Assembly (NCBI GenBank): GCA_023101885.1
Contig: JALPQD010000125.1
Span: forward strand, 1,141,501-1,205,500
Length of the DNA stretch: 64,000 nt
Direction: 5' to 3'
DNA from: Typhlomys cinereus
Taxonomy: Eukaryota > Chordata > Mammalia > Rodentia > Platacanthomyidae
Shown piece by piece: positions 11,965 to 23,830 of this stretch. The notes under the pieces are model-generated. The model saw nothing but the letters and a program-made list of their open reading frames with translations. It did not search any database and was not told the origin of the DNA. The stretch's first letter is position 1, and each line of letters begins with the position of its first letter. The position numbers and the translations under genes are program-made.

Positions 11965-12415
11965 GCTAATAAATCACCATCAAACAGCTTAAGGGAATAA
12001 GGGGTTTATTTTCTCTTACGATCATCCATTTACAGTTCTCAGTCCAACTTGACAGAAGAGCTCACACCAACATCAGGGCCGAAAGAACTGGCCACACCAT
12101 CTCTACATAACAGCTGAGAGAGGAACGATCCTTACTTGCCAGACCAGCATGTATGGTCAAGTGTACAAAAGGATGCCAACTTCCTCAACCAGCTCTCTGT
12201 ATTTTATTCCAGGGCCTAGTCCTACCTACCATGGGCTAGGCCTTCCCCATCAGCTAGACAATCTCCTGCAGATTTGCTCTGGGCTTAACTCAACAACTAA
12301 TTCTCTACAAATGTGCCCAGAGCTCAAACCCTCAACTGTCAAGTTGATACCTGTGCCTAACTATGACACTGATTGGAACACAGCTGCTTGTGAAACTCCA
12401 TTTCTTCTTTGCTTC
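11965..12415 (-). mobile_element. LTR-like repeat, antisense copy
   Basis: Its reverse complement shares order and wording with 15722-16165: 'gtatcaacttgaca', 'gagggtttgagctctgggca', 'gcaggagattgtctagctga', 'tggggaaggcctagcccatg', 'gtaggtaggactaggccctg'. The far end carries the reverse of an AATAAA-type signal near 'aaggggtttattttctctta'. Probably a MaLR-type or similar non-autonomous rodent LTR. Confidence 0.6.
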
Positions 12416-13155
12416 TAGAAATGTCAACAGACTATTTCCCAGTTCCTCTTCCATTGAGGGTAACTATGTGACTGAGAACCTTAGGCTATGGTTAGAAGGC
12501 TGAAGCTTTCGAGCAGTTGGGTGCTCCCTCTGTGTTCTCCCTCACCTCCACTGGCTGGAGGCAGAAAGCAGCCAGCCCTCAGGGAGCATGGGATCATAAG
12601 ATAGGAAGTTGAGTTCTCAAGTCACCTCCCAAAAGACAGTCACTTTCCAGACTGAAACAGGTTGGAAACAGTCATCTGGGTGAGAAATAAACCTTCTTGC
12701 TCTATTGTATATATATTTGATGAAGCCACTAGTGATACAATAACTAACTCCGACTTTCTCATTATCTGTATTTCTACTCACCCACTCAGTTCTCGGTCAA
12801 GTATTTCCTCAGAAAAAATGGCACCCTTTCTTCATGCCTTGAAGCTATCTGTCTTTCTTCTCAATTTTGGGTCGACATTGCCTCCTTGCAGTATTCTGAG
12901 CTCAGACTACACACCACCAATGAGAACCTGTTTACATAAAATTTCCCAACTACTTTGTTCTCTCCTGTTCTGAATGACACATTGAAGCATGGAGCTCAAC
13001 CGCGTGCCTCATGGGCCTGCTTCAAGTGTCCCTCTTCATAAGCAAATACAGATTGACAGGGCAGGAAGAGCTAAAGGCACTAGAGCAGTGGTTTATAGAT
13101 GCTGAATCACAGACTTAAACTAAGCCACACACATCAGAATTGACAGGGAAGAATT
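12416..13155. other. Unassigned stretch with an old repeat-like tail
   Basis: 12600-12720 ends in 'gggtgagaaataaaccttct', a polyadenylation-type tail seen in old mammalian LTR or L1 3' ends. The family was not identified. 13085-13150 carries weak MER5-like wording ('ctagagcagtggtttataga'). Confidence 0.3.
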
Positions 13156-13159
13156 TCTT

Positions 13160-13428
13160 CAAATAGAGATGTGGGCTGAGGAGATGATTCAGTGAATAAA
13201 GTCCTGTCCTCTAAATGTGAGGACTAGAGTTTGGATCCTCAGAATCCACATAAAAGCTGGACACGTGTGATGGACACCTGTAATCCCAACACTTGGGAGG
13301 CAGAGCTGGGATCCCCAGAGCAAGATGGCTAGCTAGTCTAGTTAGTGGGTGAGTTCTGAATTCAATTGAAAGATCTCATCTTTAATGATAAAAATGAATC
13401 AAAAGAAGACACCCAGTGTCCACTTCAG

Positions 13429-13430
<2 letters not shown>
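13160..13430 (+). repeat. B4-like dimeric SINE
   Basis: A tRNA-like head ('ggctgaggagatgattcagt', B box near 'gagtttggatcctcaga') runs into a B1-like part ('acctgtaatcccaacacttg', 'ggaggcagag'). Head joined to B1 is the B4 layout. Confidence 0.75.
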
Positions 13431-13460
<30 letters not shown>

Positions 13461-13505
13461 TACCACCACCACCACCACCACCACCACCACTACCACCACC
13501 ACCAC
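13431..13505. repeat. (AC)n followed by (CCA)n
   Basis: About 30 bases of AC dinucleotides run into about 45 bases of ACC triplets with two TACs. This forms the tail of the preceding SINE. Confidence 0.95.
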
Positions 13506-13929
13506 ATACAAATGCAAACAATTCATTAAATAAGTAACTAGAGATTCACAGGCCTCACGCTCAGATGAGGTGATGTTTCTGAAGTGAGGAAACTAGATTT
13601 ATGTTTTTTAAGTACCCTTTGAATCCTGGTGCATAATTGCTATGCCAGACAATGGAAATTCAGGACCAGCATCCCTGTCAGCAAAGATTAATGACAAGGT
13701 GTCTCATGAGGGTCAATGCAGAACTGGGATTTGAAGTCACACAAGTGTGAACCACAGGCATGCTATGAGACTTTGTCAAACTTACTTTCTCTGAATCAGT
13801 TATCTCAATCGATCAAAGGGTTAACTAATGCCACAATAATGAAATGTAAATAAACTCGTGACTCTAAAGTCCATGGTCTATAGAAAGAGCTAAATAAACA
13901 GCAATTAGATACAGTATAGGGAGTATAGG

Positions 13930-13930
<1 letters not shown>

Positions 13931-13979
<49 letters not shown>
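13931..13979. repeat. (TG)n microsatellite
   Basis: About 24 uninterrupted TG units. Confidence 0.98.
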
Positions 13980-13980
<1 letters not shown>

Positions 13981-14266
13981 GTGAAATTACAGTGAGATAA
14001 CAACTGTGACAACTTCAATAACCGGAAATGTCAGGAAGATCCACTCCCACCATGAATTTCATTATCATTAGTTAATGTATTAGGGGACGGGAGAGGTTTC
14101 TGTGGCTGCCAGTACTAGAAATATACACCAGAGGTTGCTATTTTGCCCCTCCCTAATTTTAATCTAACCACAATTTGCTTCATGGTCCAGTGATCTGGTC
14201 TGTGAGTCTGTTAGTTCTGGATACTGGTAAAGGAATCTCAGCAGCCTCTGGATAAAAGCCAAAGCT

Positions 14267-14525
14267 GGGGCTAAGGTCATGGCTCAGAGGTTAAGGCTTT
14301 GCTTCGGCAGCAGAAGGACCCGAGTTGGATCCCGAATCCCATTCTAAAATGTCAGGACTGCACTCGCAGCCCTGGAAGTGGAGGCTGGTGAACTCCAGAG
14401 CAAAGCAATCCAGTATGATTCCTGAAGTCACCCTTGGGACTCCACAGACAACACACACTCAAGTGTACTCTTCTACAGATAGCCGTACACACTCACACAT
14501 GCAAAATAAGTAAATGATGTATTTT
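14267..14525 (+). repeat. Main-family SINE
   Basis: Head 'ggggctaaggtcatggctca', B box 'gagttggatcccgaatccca', body 'caatccagtatgattcctga', and tail 'gcaaaataagtaaatgatgt'. The head is more decayed than the body. Confidence 0.8.
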
Positions 14526-14867
14526 TTAAAACTATTCTGCTGTCTGTTCACGCAAAAGCTGGAGTCCCTGGCTTTCCAGCTTCTTGTAAAAGTCTGCTTT
14601 AGATCGCTCAGGATCTCCAATGCCTCTCCCTCTGACCCAGCCACGCCAGCTCTTGATCCTCAGTGCATCATCACATCGTGTCAGCCTGGGTCAGTGCTTA
14701 GCAAGGGGTCTCAAGTGCAATTTGGGGCATCACTTAATACTTGCTTTCACTATGAGCTATCACTCCACTTCCTTCTTCTCCAAGAAACCTTGAAAATAAA
14801 ACCTAAGGGTTTAAGTGCTTTGAGTACCTGGAAAAAATTCTCTTTTTTTTTTTTTTCTGCTCTCATG
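14526..14867. other. Unassigned stretch
   Basis: The 227-codon plus-strand frame starting near 14514 runs through the SINE tail, this stretch and the L1 3' end. It has no domain and a pyrimidine-driven composition, so it is taken as a chance frame. Confidence 0.3.
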
Positions 14868-15060
14868 TTTAATTTTTTTTTCTGCTCATACAAATACAAT
14901 AGGAACCCCTGTCCTCTCCCTGCCTCCACCCCTCCCTGGACCTCCCTGTTCCCTCCCTGCTTTGTCTCTTCCTTTCCCGCCTCCCTCCCTTTCCTCCAAT
15001 GCCCCCTTCCCCCCATCTCTGAAGCATCCTTTAATGAGTATATCAAACTTGGAAAATTCT
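14868..15060 (-). mobile_element. L1 3' end with pyrimidine-rich (G-rich on minus) tract
   Basis: 'ctgctcatacaaatacaata' at the start, then about 90 bases of C/T with few purines, then 'gaagcatcctttaatgagta'. This is the same order as at 48619, 54075 and (reversed) 23262-23830. It is a short, 5'-truncated L1 copy. Confidence 0.75.
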
Positions 15061-15625
15061 TCTTTGAGATGGTACATAAACTTTGTTCATCAATATATTT
15101 CAAAATACCGACTTTCTTCCCTTCTCTAACCATCCTGCATCTTTCTCTGAATTATCTTCCTGTTCCTTTCCAACTCATTCCCAACTGCAGAGCCTGAAGT
15201 TAGTGGCTCTTGGATTCTGGGTGTCACCCTTCATTGCTGATGTTCTGTCTGTATAGTTCTCAGAGGACCACAGGAACAAACTCTTCCTCAGCTGAGTGCT
15301 GTTCCTCTGGGGCACAGCAGCCCCAAATCTAGAATCCCTGACAGCAGATCGGTGGGAGGCTTCCCCTCCACCCACCTGCAGCACCGAGACCATTGTACCA
15401 CCCAGGTATTCCTAGCTCTACGACAGCATCAGATAAGCACTTACTGACAAGAGCGCAAACTCTCCATAATCATCATGAGAACTAGTAGGTGTTGAGCCTT
15501 CCTGTGTCAAGCGCCAAAACTAAAGACTGTTAAAAGGTCATCGCTGCTTCAGTAACAATCTTTCAAAAGCCCGTATGTTAACCTGCCATTTTACATGTAA
15601 GGCTGAAAAAAAAAGCATAAAACTT
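15061..15625. other. Unassigned stretch
   Basis: No recognised repeat or exon. Confidence 0.25.
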
Positions 15626-15628
15626 TTG

Positions 15629-15715
15629 GAGCTGAAAGTGCAGCTCAATGGTGAGCATTTGCCTAGCATGTGTGAGACTCTAGGTTGGTCCTTAGCATTG
15701 CCTGTGGTGAAATAA
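15629..15715 (+). repeat. ID-like SINE
   Basis: 'agctgaaagtgcagctcaat', 'ggtgagcatttgcctagcat' and 'gtgagactctaggttggtcc' give the ID element order. Confidence 0.75.
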
Positions 15716-15721
15716 TAATGT

Positions 15722-16165
15722 CATAGTTAAGTATAGGTGTCAACTTAGCAATTCAAGACTTGAGCTCTGGGCGCAGTGGTGAAGAACTGGTAATTGAGTC
15801 CTGGGCAAGCCTGCAGGAGGTTGTCTAATTGATGGGGAGGGCTCAGCCTATGGTGGGTGGGATTTGCCCTGAGGAAGTAAATAAGATGGAGAGAGCTAGT
15901 TAGGGAAGTTGGCACCCTTCTGTATACCTAGCCAGACATGCTGGTCTGACCAATCAAGGTTTTCCATTTCTCAGTAGTCCTGTGGCTATATGGATATGAC
16001 ATAACCTGTTCCTTAGGCTCCTGGTATTGCTAGAAAGAGCTCTCCTGACAAGTTGGACAAGAACTATAACCAAGAATCATAAACCAGAATAAAACCCCTT
16101 GCCCCTTAAGCTGTTCAGTTATAAATTTACTGGCAACATGCAGAGTAATTGTGGCAAATAAGAAC
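15722..16165 (+). mobile_element. LTR-like repeat, sense copy
   Basis: The partner of 11965-12415 in the opposite orientation: 'ggtgtcaacttagcaattca', 'gacttgagctctgggcgcag', 'gcaggaggttgtctaattga', 'tggtgggtgggatttgccct', and a polyadenylation region 'cagaataaaaccccttgccc'. Confidence 0.6.
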
Positions 16166-16169
16166 TAAT

Positions 16170-16290
16170 ATACTAGAGCCCATCTTCTTAAACTTGGGTC
16201 ACAACCTCATAGGAGGTCATTGAATGTAAGCGCTACAACGATAAAAGGTTGCAATGGGAAATGACCAAAATTAATTCAAAATCAACAGCA
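16170..16290 (+). repeat. hAT-like DNA transposon fossil
   Basis: 'cttcttaaacttgggtcaca' and 'acctcataggaggtcattga' resemble non-autonomous hAT elements with a 'gtgggtcgcgacccc' start. Weak. Confidence 0.35.
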
Positions 16291-17037
16291 TAATGAATCC
16301 AAAGTGTTTCTAGCAGTGCTCACCCATTTCACATCCTGGTTGTGCACATGTAACATGTATACTATGCACAGGGAATACACCCACGCCATGCACACACTGC
16401 CTGGAACATCACAGCTCAGGTTCCAGGATATCACATGTTATAAATTGCAGGGTTTTCATTGTATATACAAAGGTTTGTACATCTACAGAAACATCATGAT
16501 TAAATTATGGAAAACAGTAACTTTTAAATATCTTCCTACCAACATTCCTCAGCATACAAGTATCAAAATAGTATATCTTTGGATCAGATTCTGTTAGAAT
16601 GCTTGATTTTAAAATTGTTGTTAGAGCTGCTTACTTAAGTTCCATTAAAAAAAAAATTGCTCTGTGAATCTTGGCCCGCTATAAGACAACAATTTCTGAA
16701 GTGCTTAAACCCACGTCTGCATTTTGTCCTATGTGTTTATGCAAAGCTGTGTTCTCAGCACTGATGGTTATAAAGCCAAAATGTCATCAACTCTGAAAAA
16801 TGTTGAAGATGCTCTGCAGCTCACTGTATTAACATTCCCATTCCGTCAAGACTTAATTCTTTCTTTAAAATAAGAAGCACATCCGTCTCATTAATATGCA
16901 AGTTTGTTATCATCTTTAATAAGTGGTAAAATTATCTGCATACGAAAGAAATTTTTCAAAATAAATGAGCACATGTTTGAGATTTATATATCCATTTTAT
17001 CTAGGGTCATGTAAAAAGTTCTGGAGGGGGGGAGAGA
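16291..17037. other. Unassigned stretch, possibly conserved non-coding
   Basis: 16600-16960 has no recognised repeat, balanced AT-rich wording and an octamer-like 'attaatatgcaag'. The 97-codon frame at 16304-16597 has no domain. Confidence 0.25.
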
Positions 17038-17215
17038 CCAGCCAGACACCTGTTTCTGTAAATAAAGTTTTATTGAGACACAGCAGTTAAATATTGCTTA
17101 TGGCTGCTTTTGCTCTCCAGCAGCAAATTTGAACAACTGGTACAGAGATTGAATATGGTCTACATCCAAAGATTTATTGTATGATAAGGAAACATTTGCC
17201 AATCCCTGTTTTGGA
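17038..17215. repeat. hAT-Charlie-type fossil
   Basis: 'tgtaaataaagttttattga', 'gacacagcagttaaatattg', 'cttatggctgcttttgctct' and 'ggtacagagattgaatatgg' follow the order of an ancient mammalian hAT non-autonomous element (attttattggaacacagcc ... tatggctgctttcg). Confidence 0.7.
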
Positions 17216-17224
17216 GCCAAAGTG

Positions 17225-17375
17225 TCAGACTATTTTGGCTTCTGCCTCTTAGCAGCTATGTGACCCTGTAGAAGATATTTCACTTCTGTGGCCTTTGGAG
17301 TCCTCATCTGTGAATTGAGATGACCATAAAAACTGCATCATGGGATTGCTATGAGGACCATAGCAATAGCAACAT
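17225..17375 (+). repeat. MIR SINE
   Basis: 'cttagcagctatgtgaccct', 'gtcctcatctgtgaattgag', 'gggattgctatgaggaccat' give the MIR core order. Confidence 0.8.
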
Positions 17376-18644
17376 CCACATCACCTGGTTGGATGCAAGC
17401 TCTGCTTCTCCCCACAGCTACTGAATTGGAAAGTCTGTGCATCCTTAGTAAGCTCCCAGTCTGATTATAGGAGAATCTGAGAACAGCTGGTAGTCTATGG
17501 TAAGTACTGAAGGTTCTTGATTAATCTGCAACAGATTAAAATTTAATCTGCATGTATTCTGTGGGCTTGAATTGAAAATCAGCCATAAACTCTTGAATTC
17601 TTCAATACTAAGAAGAGCATTTGACTTTTTCTTTTCATCCATCTAGTGCTATACAAACTTGAGATGCTTCCATACTCTTTTAATGGTTGAACAGTTTCTT
17701 AAAACAGAGTCGTTTTCTGGTCCCAGCGAAGCAGGGGTTGCTCAGAGTACATGAATGGACTTAAGATAACCCTTGAGTTACTTGATGTCAAAAGCACACT
17801 TTGTGTATACAATTGTGTACATTCTTCTGGGGATTCTCTAATGTTTTCATCACAGAGTCCCCAGCATTTTGAAGCATTTAAAACACTGCTACTCTAAAGC
17901 ACAGACACCCAAAGATTAATATAAAGAACTCTGAATGCCATCACACTACAAGGGGTGTGGTGGATACATCCTTATTAATTCTATAGAGCAGAGATGCAGC
18001 CAGAAGACAAAATGGTTTCCTCTTCGCTTTTCTTGGTTCTCTTTCTCCCTCTGCCCCTGGCTGTCTCTGCTTTCCTTCTCCCTAATTCTTTTCCTCCCAG
18101 AAATACTGCTCCTCTTCATCCAGCTGCTAAAGAAAGTGGGGTGGACAAAACTCTGCATCACATCATGGAGATGGCTGTTTAATCTGAGATGAGTGTTACA
18201 TTACTCATTGCTCTGAGACCCTTTGATCCACCAGCTTTTGCTTTTTTTATGCTCTCGGAGTGCGTACATTAGTGCCCTGAATCCTTCCCTGCCTTGTTGT
18301 CTTTCAGATGCTGTCAGAGATTATTTACTCAGCAAAGCAGATGGATATCTTGTTTAATGTCAAAATAATTACTATTTGGTTGGCCTGATAGTTTATTTAC
18401 GCTTTCAATATTTTTCATGTTTATATCAAAAGAGCGTGACTAAAATTATATTTTTTCTGTTAAAGCAAACAGGATATGACAACCTTTTTTAAACCTAATT
18501 TTTTTCTAGTTGATGAATTGGTTTATTAAAATGGTTAGAAGATAGCTTGATCAAGAGGGAATGGTCAGTGGATTGAAATCTCCAGCTGTATACTTTTTAT
18601 TTGTATAAAAACTGGAAAGGGACTGTAAACAATGCTATAAATGA
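17376..18644. other. Unassigned stretch
   Basis: No repeat family or exon recognised. The open frames at 17935-18192 on both strands are complementary shadows of a pyrimidine-rich patch (about 18015-18120). Confidence 0.25.
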
Positions 18645-18860
18645 AGAAGGCATACTGTAATAGTTAAACACAAGATTTTTAACCCAATTTTAAATCTCAG
18701 CTTTGCTGTTTACTAAGTGTCTAGTTTTTCTCTGAGCTCCAGTTTGTCTATCAGCAGAAAAATGAATGTTGCAAGACTTCAAAGAGTTCATATCTGCTAA
18801 ATGTCCAGGTATATGCAAATGTTGGACAAATGTTGGCCATTATTTACATAGTTACATGTT
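18645..18860 (+). repeat. MIR SINE, diverged
   Basis: 'cagctttgctgtttactaag', 'tttgtctatcagcagaaaaa' then a tail like 'ccattatttac' follow MIR order at low identity. Confidence 0.5.
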
Positions 18861-20039
18861 TAAAGTTATTCTATAGTTTCAAATGGGAAAAGGAACAATT
18901 ATATAATTTTGTGAGGGACTTAAAGGCCTAGAAGAACCTCCAAGTCAACACTTGTCAATTTCTTTGTCCCAGTGATGATTTTGTCTGTATTTTCTAACTT
19001 AGGAAACACTGTCTGAAAACTGCATAGATGTTATATCTCCCAGCTGAACTTACTGAGAAAGGTGTTGAAAGTAAGGTTTTCTTGGTCCTATGCTTGTCTT
19101 TTCAGAGACTTTCCATAACAGAGTTTATCTTCTCAGAAGTCTCTCTGGCTACAAACCTTCATTCATTTTCACTTGGCAACTTGTAGTTCATCTTTCCCCA
19201 TAGAAGTTCCACAAAGGAAAAGCTTTCCTGAAGTTTACTACCAACTGAGTCACTGGGAAAAGACCGTGGAGAATGGGGACTGCATAGTTCTGCACTGGGA
19301 GATCTAGTTATTTTTAATTTACTACTTTTTTAAATTCAGCTTTCCATCAAGCTAAATAGAAATTACTAAATGCTACTGCTAGAAACTAAATTGGTTCAAG
19401 TTGCTTTTCAGTAACTTTGCTACCTAGTTGATAAAAACAAATGTATTGGTTCAGGCTTCAGATTCTGCTTTGTGTTCTTTTCACAAGATCACAATGGCCT
19501 GCAGAGATGCATCTTTCTGCATTATGCTATCTTAGAACACATCTCTCCATCCTGGGAGGCATGAACACAGAAATGTTCACATTTGTATGTTATGTTTCCA
19601 GGTGTGGAATTTGTTTTATATCTGTGACAGTCTCTCTTTGTCATAGAGGGACAGGTAAGAACATAAAATCAGGACTGGCAGAAAATATCACAAGGCACTT
19701 CATACTATCCAGAGGTTATCCCCACCTCCCCACACCCTTTAGCAAGATATCCTATCTTGTAACAATTGAAGACAATAAACAACCTTTCTCACATTCCTCC
19801 TATACTGTAAATTCCTAGTATATTTGTGACATTAAAATATATGAATTTTCTATTGTTGCAACATCAAAAATTTCAAGAATATCAACATCCAAAAGTTCAA
19901 GCTAGGACCAATGAGCTAGGGTTGCAACTTAAGTCAAGCACTGTAGAAACAATAATTGCATTAGGGTGAGATCAAAGTGTTATAGTGGATTTTATTTTGT
20001 GTGCTGAAAATAGGAGCTCAAGAGACCATTAAGACCTAT
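18861..20039. other. Unassigned stretch
   Basis: No recognised repeat. The 125-codon frame at 19441-19818 has no recognisable domain, no partner exon signals I can defend, and is taken as chance. Confidence 0.25.
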
Positions 20040-20600
20040 CTTGATATTAAACACTATAGGGAACCATACGAATTGAGAAAAAATGTAAAACCACATGGAT
20101 CTGACGACATGAGAATAGAATATTGGTAGAAGTATAAAGAAGCTCCAACATTTAGGAGAGTGATTTGGTAATATCTAGAAATATCAAATATGTGCATACC
20201 TTAGAATTTATATTTTCTATTTCAGCATATACACTATAGGAAGGAACTGTATATAAATGTTCCAACCAACAAGCAGTGAGTTGTTCCTGCAAATTGATTT
20301 TAATAGCTTGATATTGGGAAACAATCTGAATGTTCATCAATAGGGAGATGAACAAATAGGCTATGATGATTCATATGCCACACTATGAAAATCTGAGCTG
20401 CATGTATCAACATGAATAAATACTGGAAATGATGCCCAAATGAAAAAACAAGTTGCTGAAGGATATGTGTCCAATGTGATGTCATTTATGTGGGAGGTAG
20501 GATTACACAGAAATACACACTTCCTGGATAGAAGGATTAAAATCTACAAGGAAAACAATAGACACTAATTTCTGTAAAATCTGTAAAAGAATGATATACA
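20040..20600 (+). mobile_element. Old L1 fragment, ORF2 3' end, sense
   Basis: 'gaaacaatctgaatgttcat', 'caatagggagatgaacaaat', 'aacatgaataaatactggaa', 'tgtgatgtcatttatgtggg' follow the L1M ORF2 end order (aacaacccaaatgtccatca ... aacatggatgaatctcaaaa ... tgattccatttatatgaa). No open frame remains. Confidence 0.7.
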
Positions 20601-22644
20601 AAAAAAAGCCCTAGAGAAAATGTAGTAAATATACTACGGCAAGCACAGGAATTTCTTTAATTCACTGGATTTCTTTATACTCTTTCATGGTGCTGATAAT
20701 TGAACCAGCAGAGAAGCTCAATTTCCTTTGAAGAACTTTTCTGCTTTTATGTCCAATAATATCTGTAATTTGCTAATTGTGCCAAAACTTAGATTTCAGG
20801 AAAAGCGCTTTATTGTCTAAGTCTACTTTTCCAGAGAGTTGAAACCTATTTCCTACTTAAGCTAAATCATCTATACCTGAAAGAACTCCTTCTCTGCTAG
20901 TAGATCTTATTCATTTTAGGTATTTTTCTCTGTCCACAAGGGTGTAATGACACCTTTTGTCTAGTTTTATCAACTATTTTGTGAAGATACTATTTGCTCC
21001 TTTATCCAGATCACTGATAATGGCCATGTGTTTCCATAGGCTTCTCTTGGTTCCTACCTACTCTTAATTAAAGGGAGATCTCCATCTTTGAAGGATACTG
21101 AAGTTACTAAATGGTTTCATAGAATTGTCCATTCTTTTACTTACCTATGGACTTCTTAAGGTAAAATGTGTTTAAAAGCCAAAAAAAATGTATCTCATAT
21201 TGAAAAATGTAATTTGTGGTCCTGATTTACCCAAACTCAAGAACTTACATATTCTCTGTAGTAAACCCAAATTGCAAGAAATTTATCTCTAATTCAAAAT
21301 CTTTGGTCAATATTTGCTAAATAGAAAAATCAACCTTCATTGGGTTTTTTTTCTATCTGGAATATATGCACAGTTAAATTGATGCACAGTTATTAAATAG
21401 ACAGAAATGAGGAAATTTAATAGTAGAACTATTTATAAGTCTCTATCCTCTTCTATAATCCCTCCAAGTAGAATTAACATAAATATTGAATAATTTAGGA
21501 GAAAGAAGTCTGTGGTAAGCGTAGGATCAGTCCAAAGATGGAAAGAGTGAAGTTTTTGAATTATAGAATTCAGTTTCTTCTATGGCCTCCTCAGCTTTAC
21601 GAACACTCTCATTCATGATAAATTATTATTATTGTGGAGCAGATGGATGAATCTCAATCATTATACAATAATGGAAGATTAAACATTTTCTTAACTTCTA
21701 TTTATCAAATTAAGTCTTTATACTCATAACAAAGGAAAATGCATCAATGTTGTCATTAGGGATTTCTTAAATATAACTTTAGCGTGAAGCGTAGGACATG
21801 ATTAATGCACTGGCAAAAGTAAATACTCTACAACACACATCAGTGTATGTAAGAATCACTTTTTCAGTTCTGTACCATGCTCTCTCTGCCCATGATAAAT
21901 AGAAATAGCCATCAAAATCACTTGATCTCTTTTACTAGTTCTTCATTTTAGCTACATCCTTACCTACTTCTGAAAACTGTGGGATCCTTTCCTTGGGAGA
22001 GGAAGGAAAGATAATAGTTGTTGGACTCCCAACAAAGAGATAGGTTCTCACTTGATTGGGTTTCATGTCACATTTAGCAAATCGTAAGATATGGAAAAGT
22101 TGAAGAGAAATCTCATGATTCACAACTCTTTCCCCAATATGCAAATTTATCCAGCATTCCTCAAGTTTTCAAAACATACCTAATCTTTATAACACCTGAG
22201 AAGGTGGTTTCACAGTGTTCCCCAAGAATGCATTTCAACATTTACTATAGTTACTAAACACTCGTAGAGACAGACTCAAAGCACTGACATGATGGGGGCT
22301 ACATAATAGAGTAAAGAACACTACCCTTGGAGGACCTTGGTGCACTTGACCTTAGAGCTGAGGTCAAGCACCTGATCTTCTACTTTATGGACCAGAGCAT
22401 ATCCTGTTTAGTCTCTTTTAAAATTCTTTACTTACAACATTTATTGCTCTTTCTGACCAGACACACATTAAACCATTTGCATATGACACCACAGTTTGTT
22501 CATTCACTAGGAAATGTCTCTCTTCTATACTTCTCGAATCTCTTCTTAAAATAATGTTATTTGTAAGAGTTTATAAAAATTGGAATATAGTAAAGTGGGA
22601 AAGGTTCAGAAAAAATTGCAATAGTTAACAGTTCTCTTGAACTG
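20601..22644. other. Unassigned AT-rich stretch
   Basis: Two kilobases with no recognised family beyond a possible L1 scrap ('gcagatggatgaatctcaat', near 21640). Confidence 0.25.
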
Positions 22645-22790
22645 AGCTCAAACTGAGCATAGTGGTTCATGTATATAATCCCATCACTTGGGAAACAGAG
22701 GCAGGGGACTCACATCTGTGAGTTTAAAGTCAACTTGTTCTATGCAAAAAGTTCAGGCCAGTTGGGACTACACAATGAAAAAACAGCAAA
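22645..22790 (+). repeat. B1-like SINE
   Basis: 'ctgagcatagtggttcatgt', 'atataatcccatcacttggg' and 'aaacagaggcaggggactca' followed by 'tctgtgagtttaaagtcaac' give the 7SL-derived B1 order. Confidence 0.85.
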
Positions 22791-23261
22791 TATATTAAAG
22801 AGCATCAAAGACCAATTGCTAAATATAAATATTCACTCTGTTAGGTATACTGATCCCCAACTGGGACATGTGCTCTGATTTTTAACACTTAAAAATCTTC
22901 CATAATATATCTTCCCTTTAACCTAGCAAATTCTAGAAGGAAGGTGATTTTTCCAGTCCATAAGTTCATGGACATTCGTTCCTGATCATGTACAACTGAG
23001 GGGGTATGATCTCACCAGAAGGAGAAGGCATATAGTCTGGCAGATGAAAAGAGATCATTTTGCAAATGGATGACTGATCCCTCCCTCACCGAGGTTTCCT
23101 GCTTTTATTACATCTATCCTTGAATGTGCTATTATAACAAGACTCCAGTTTAACAGTTTTTTTGTCTCTGACCAGGGGGGTGACATACAGTGCCCATCAG
23201 GATGGAGTGAAGGACATAGCAGGAGCAGCAAAACTGCAAAAGAAATCAACAAACCACAATC
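22791..23261. other. Unassigned stretch, right part probably L1 3' UTR
   Basis: 23160-23261 leads without a break into the recognised L1 3' UTR and may belong to it. Confidence 0.3.
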
Positions 23262-23830
23262 CAAAACTTCAGAGACTCTATATCATCCACATAGAACTAA
23301 GCCAGCCTAATCTCCCCCCATCCTGAAGCTCAGGGACATTTGCGGAAGAGGGGGCAGTAAGATTGTAAGAGCAAAGGATGGGGGGAGCAATGATTTGCAA
23401 GATTCTCCACCTAGATAGGCTAAGCAATCATAATAGGACTTCTGCATGCCCTGCGCCATGGTCCGTCACACTATTGACCTCACAAAGTCTAACATACGGC
23501 TAAAAGCACCCAAGATCCTTGGAGGCAAGGGATTGATGGCCACAGTAGTGTTTCCTATGCTTAAGGGGAACACGCAGAAAGCGTTTCAGGGACAATGCCA
23601 CTTGGGTCCTTTTACATCATCAGAAAGGAGGACCAAGAGGAGAGTTAGGCACTACACAAGAAAGGACTCGCTGGAATTTGGGGTGGGAGGTACTGGGGTA
23701 GATGGGGAGGAGAGGGAGGGGGAGCAGTGGGTTCGGGGGGGAGGAGGAGGGGGAGGGCAGGAAACTGGTCCTACCCTATTAAGTTGTATGAGCGGAAATA
23801 ATATATCAAAATTTTTTTAGTTTTTTTTAT
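23262..23830 (+). mobile_element. L1 3' UTR copy, sense, with G-rich tract
   Basis: Landmarks in order: 'agccagcctaatctcccccc', 'ggacatttgcggaagagggg', 'ttggaggcaagggattgatg', 'tatgcttaaggggaacacgc', then a G-rich run (23680-23760) and 'attaagttgtatgagcggaa' before an A/T tail. The reverse complement of 54075-54595 and 48619-49148 gives the same order, and 46800-48330 shows the family joined to L1 ORF2. The 124-codon frame over it is a chance frame (glycine-rich end from the G run). Confidence 0.85.

Noticed and set aside
13431..13505. CRISPR-like regular repeat
   Set aside because: Simple (AC)n and (CCA)n microsatellite with no spacers, in a eukaryotic genome.
14514..15197. 227-codon plus-strand open frame, the longest in the left half
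   Set aside because: It starts in a SINE tail and crosses the pyrimidine-rich L1 3' end, giving Pro/Ser/Phe-rich low-complexity residues. No domain or exon structure.
15629..15715. Functional tRNA gene
   Set aside because: Only ID-type A/B box resemblance; no cloverleaf can be drawn with paired stems. The same holds for the other SINE heads.
19441..19818. 125-codon frame as a possible exon
   Set aside because: No recognisable domain, no convincing splice sites at both ends, and composition like its surroundings.
23446..23820. 124-codon frame with glycine-rich end
   Set aside because: Lies wholly in the L1 3' UTR copy; the glycine run is the G-rich tract.
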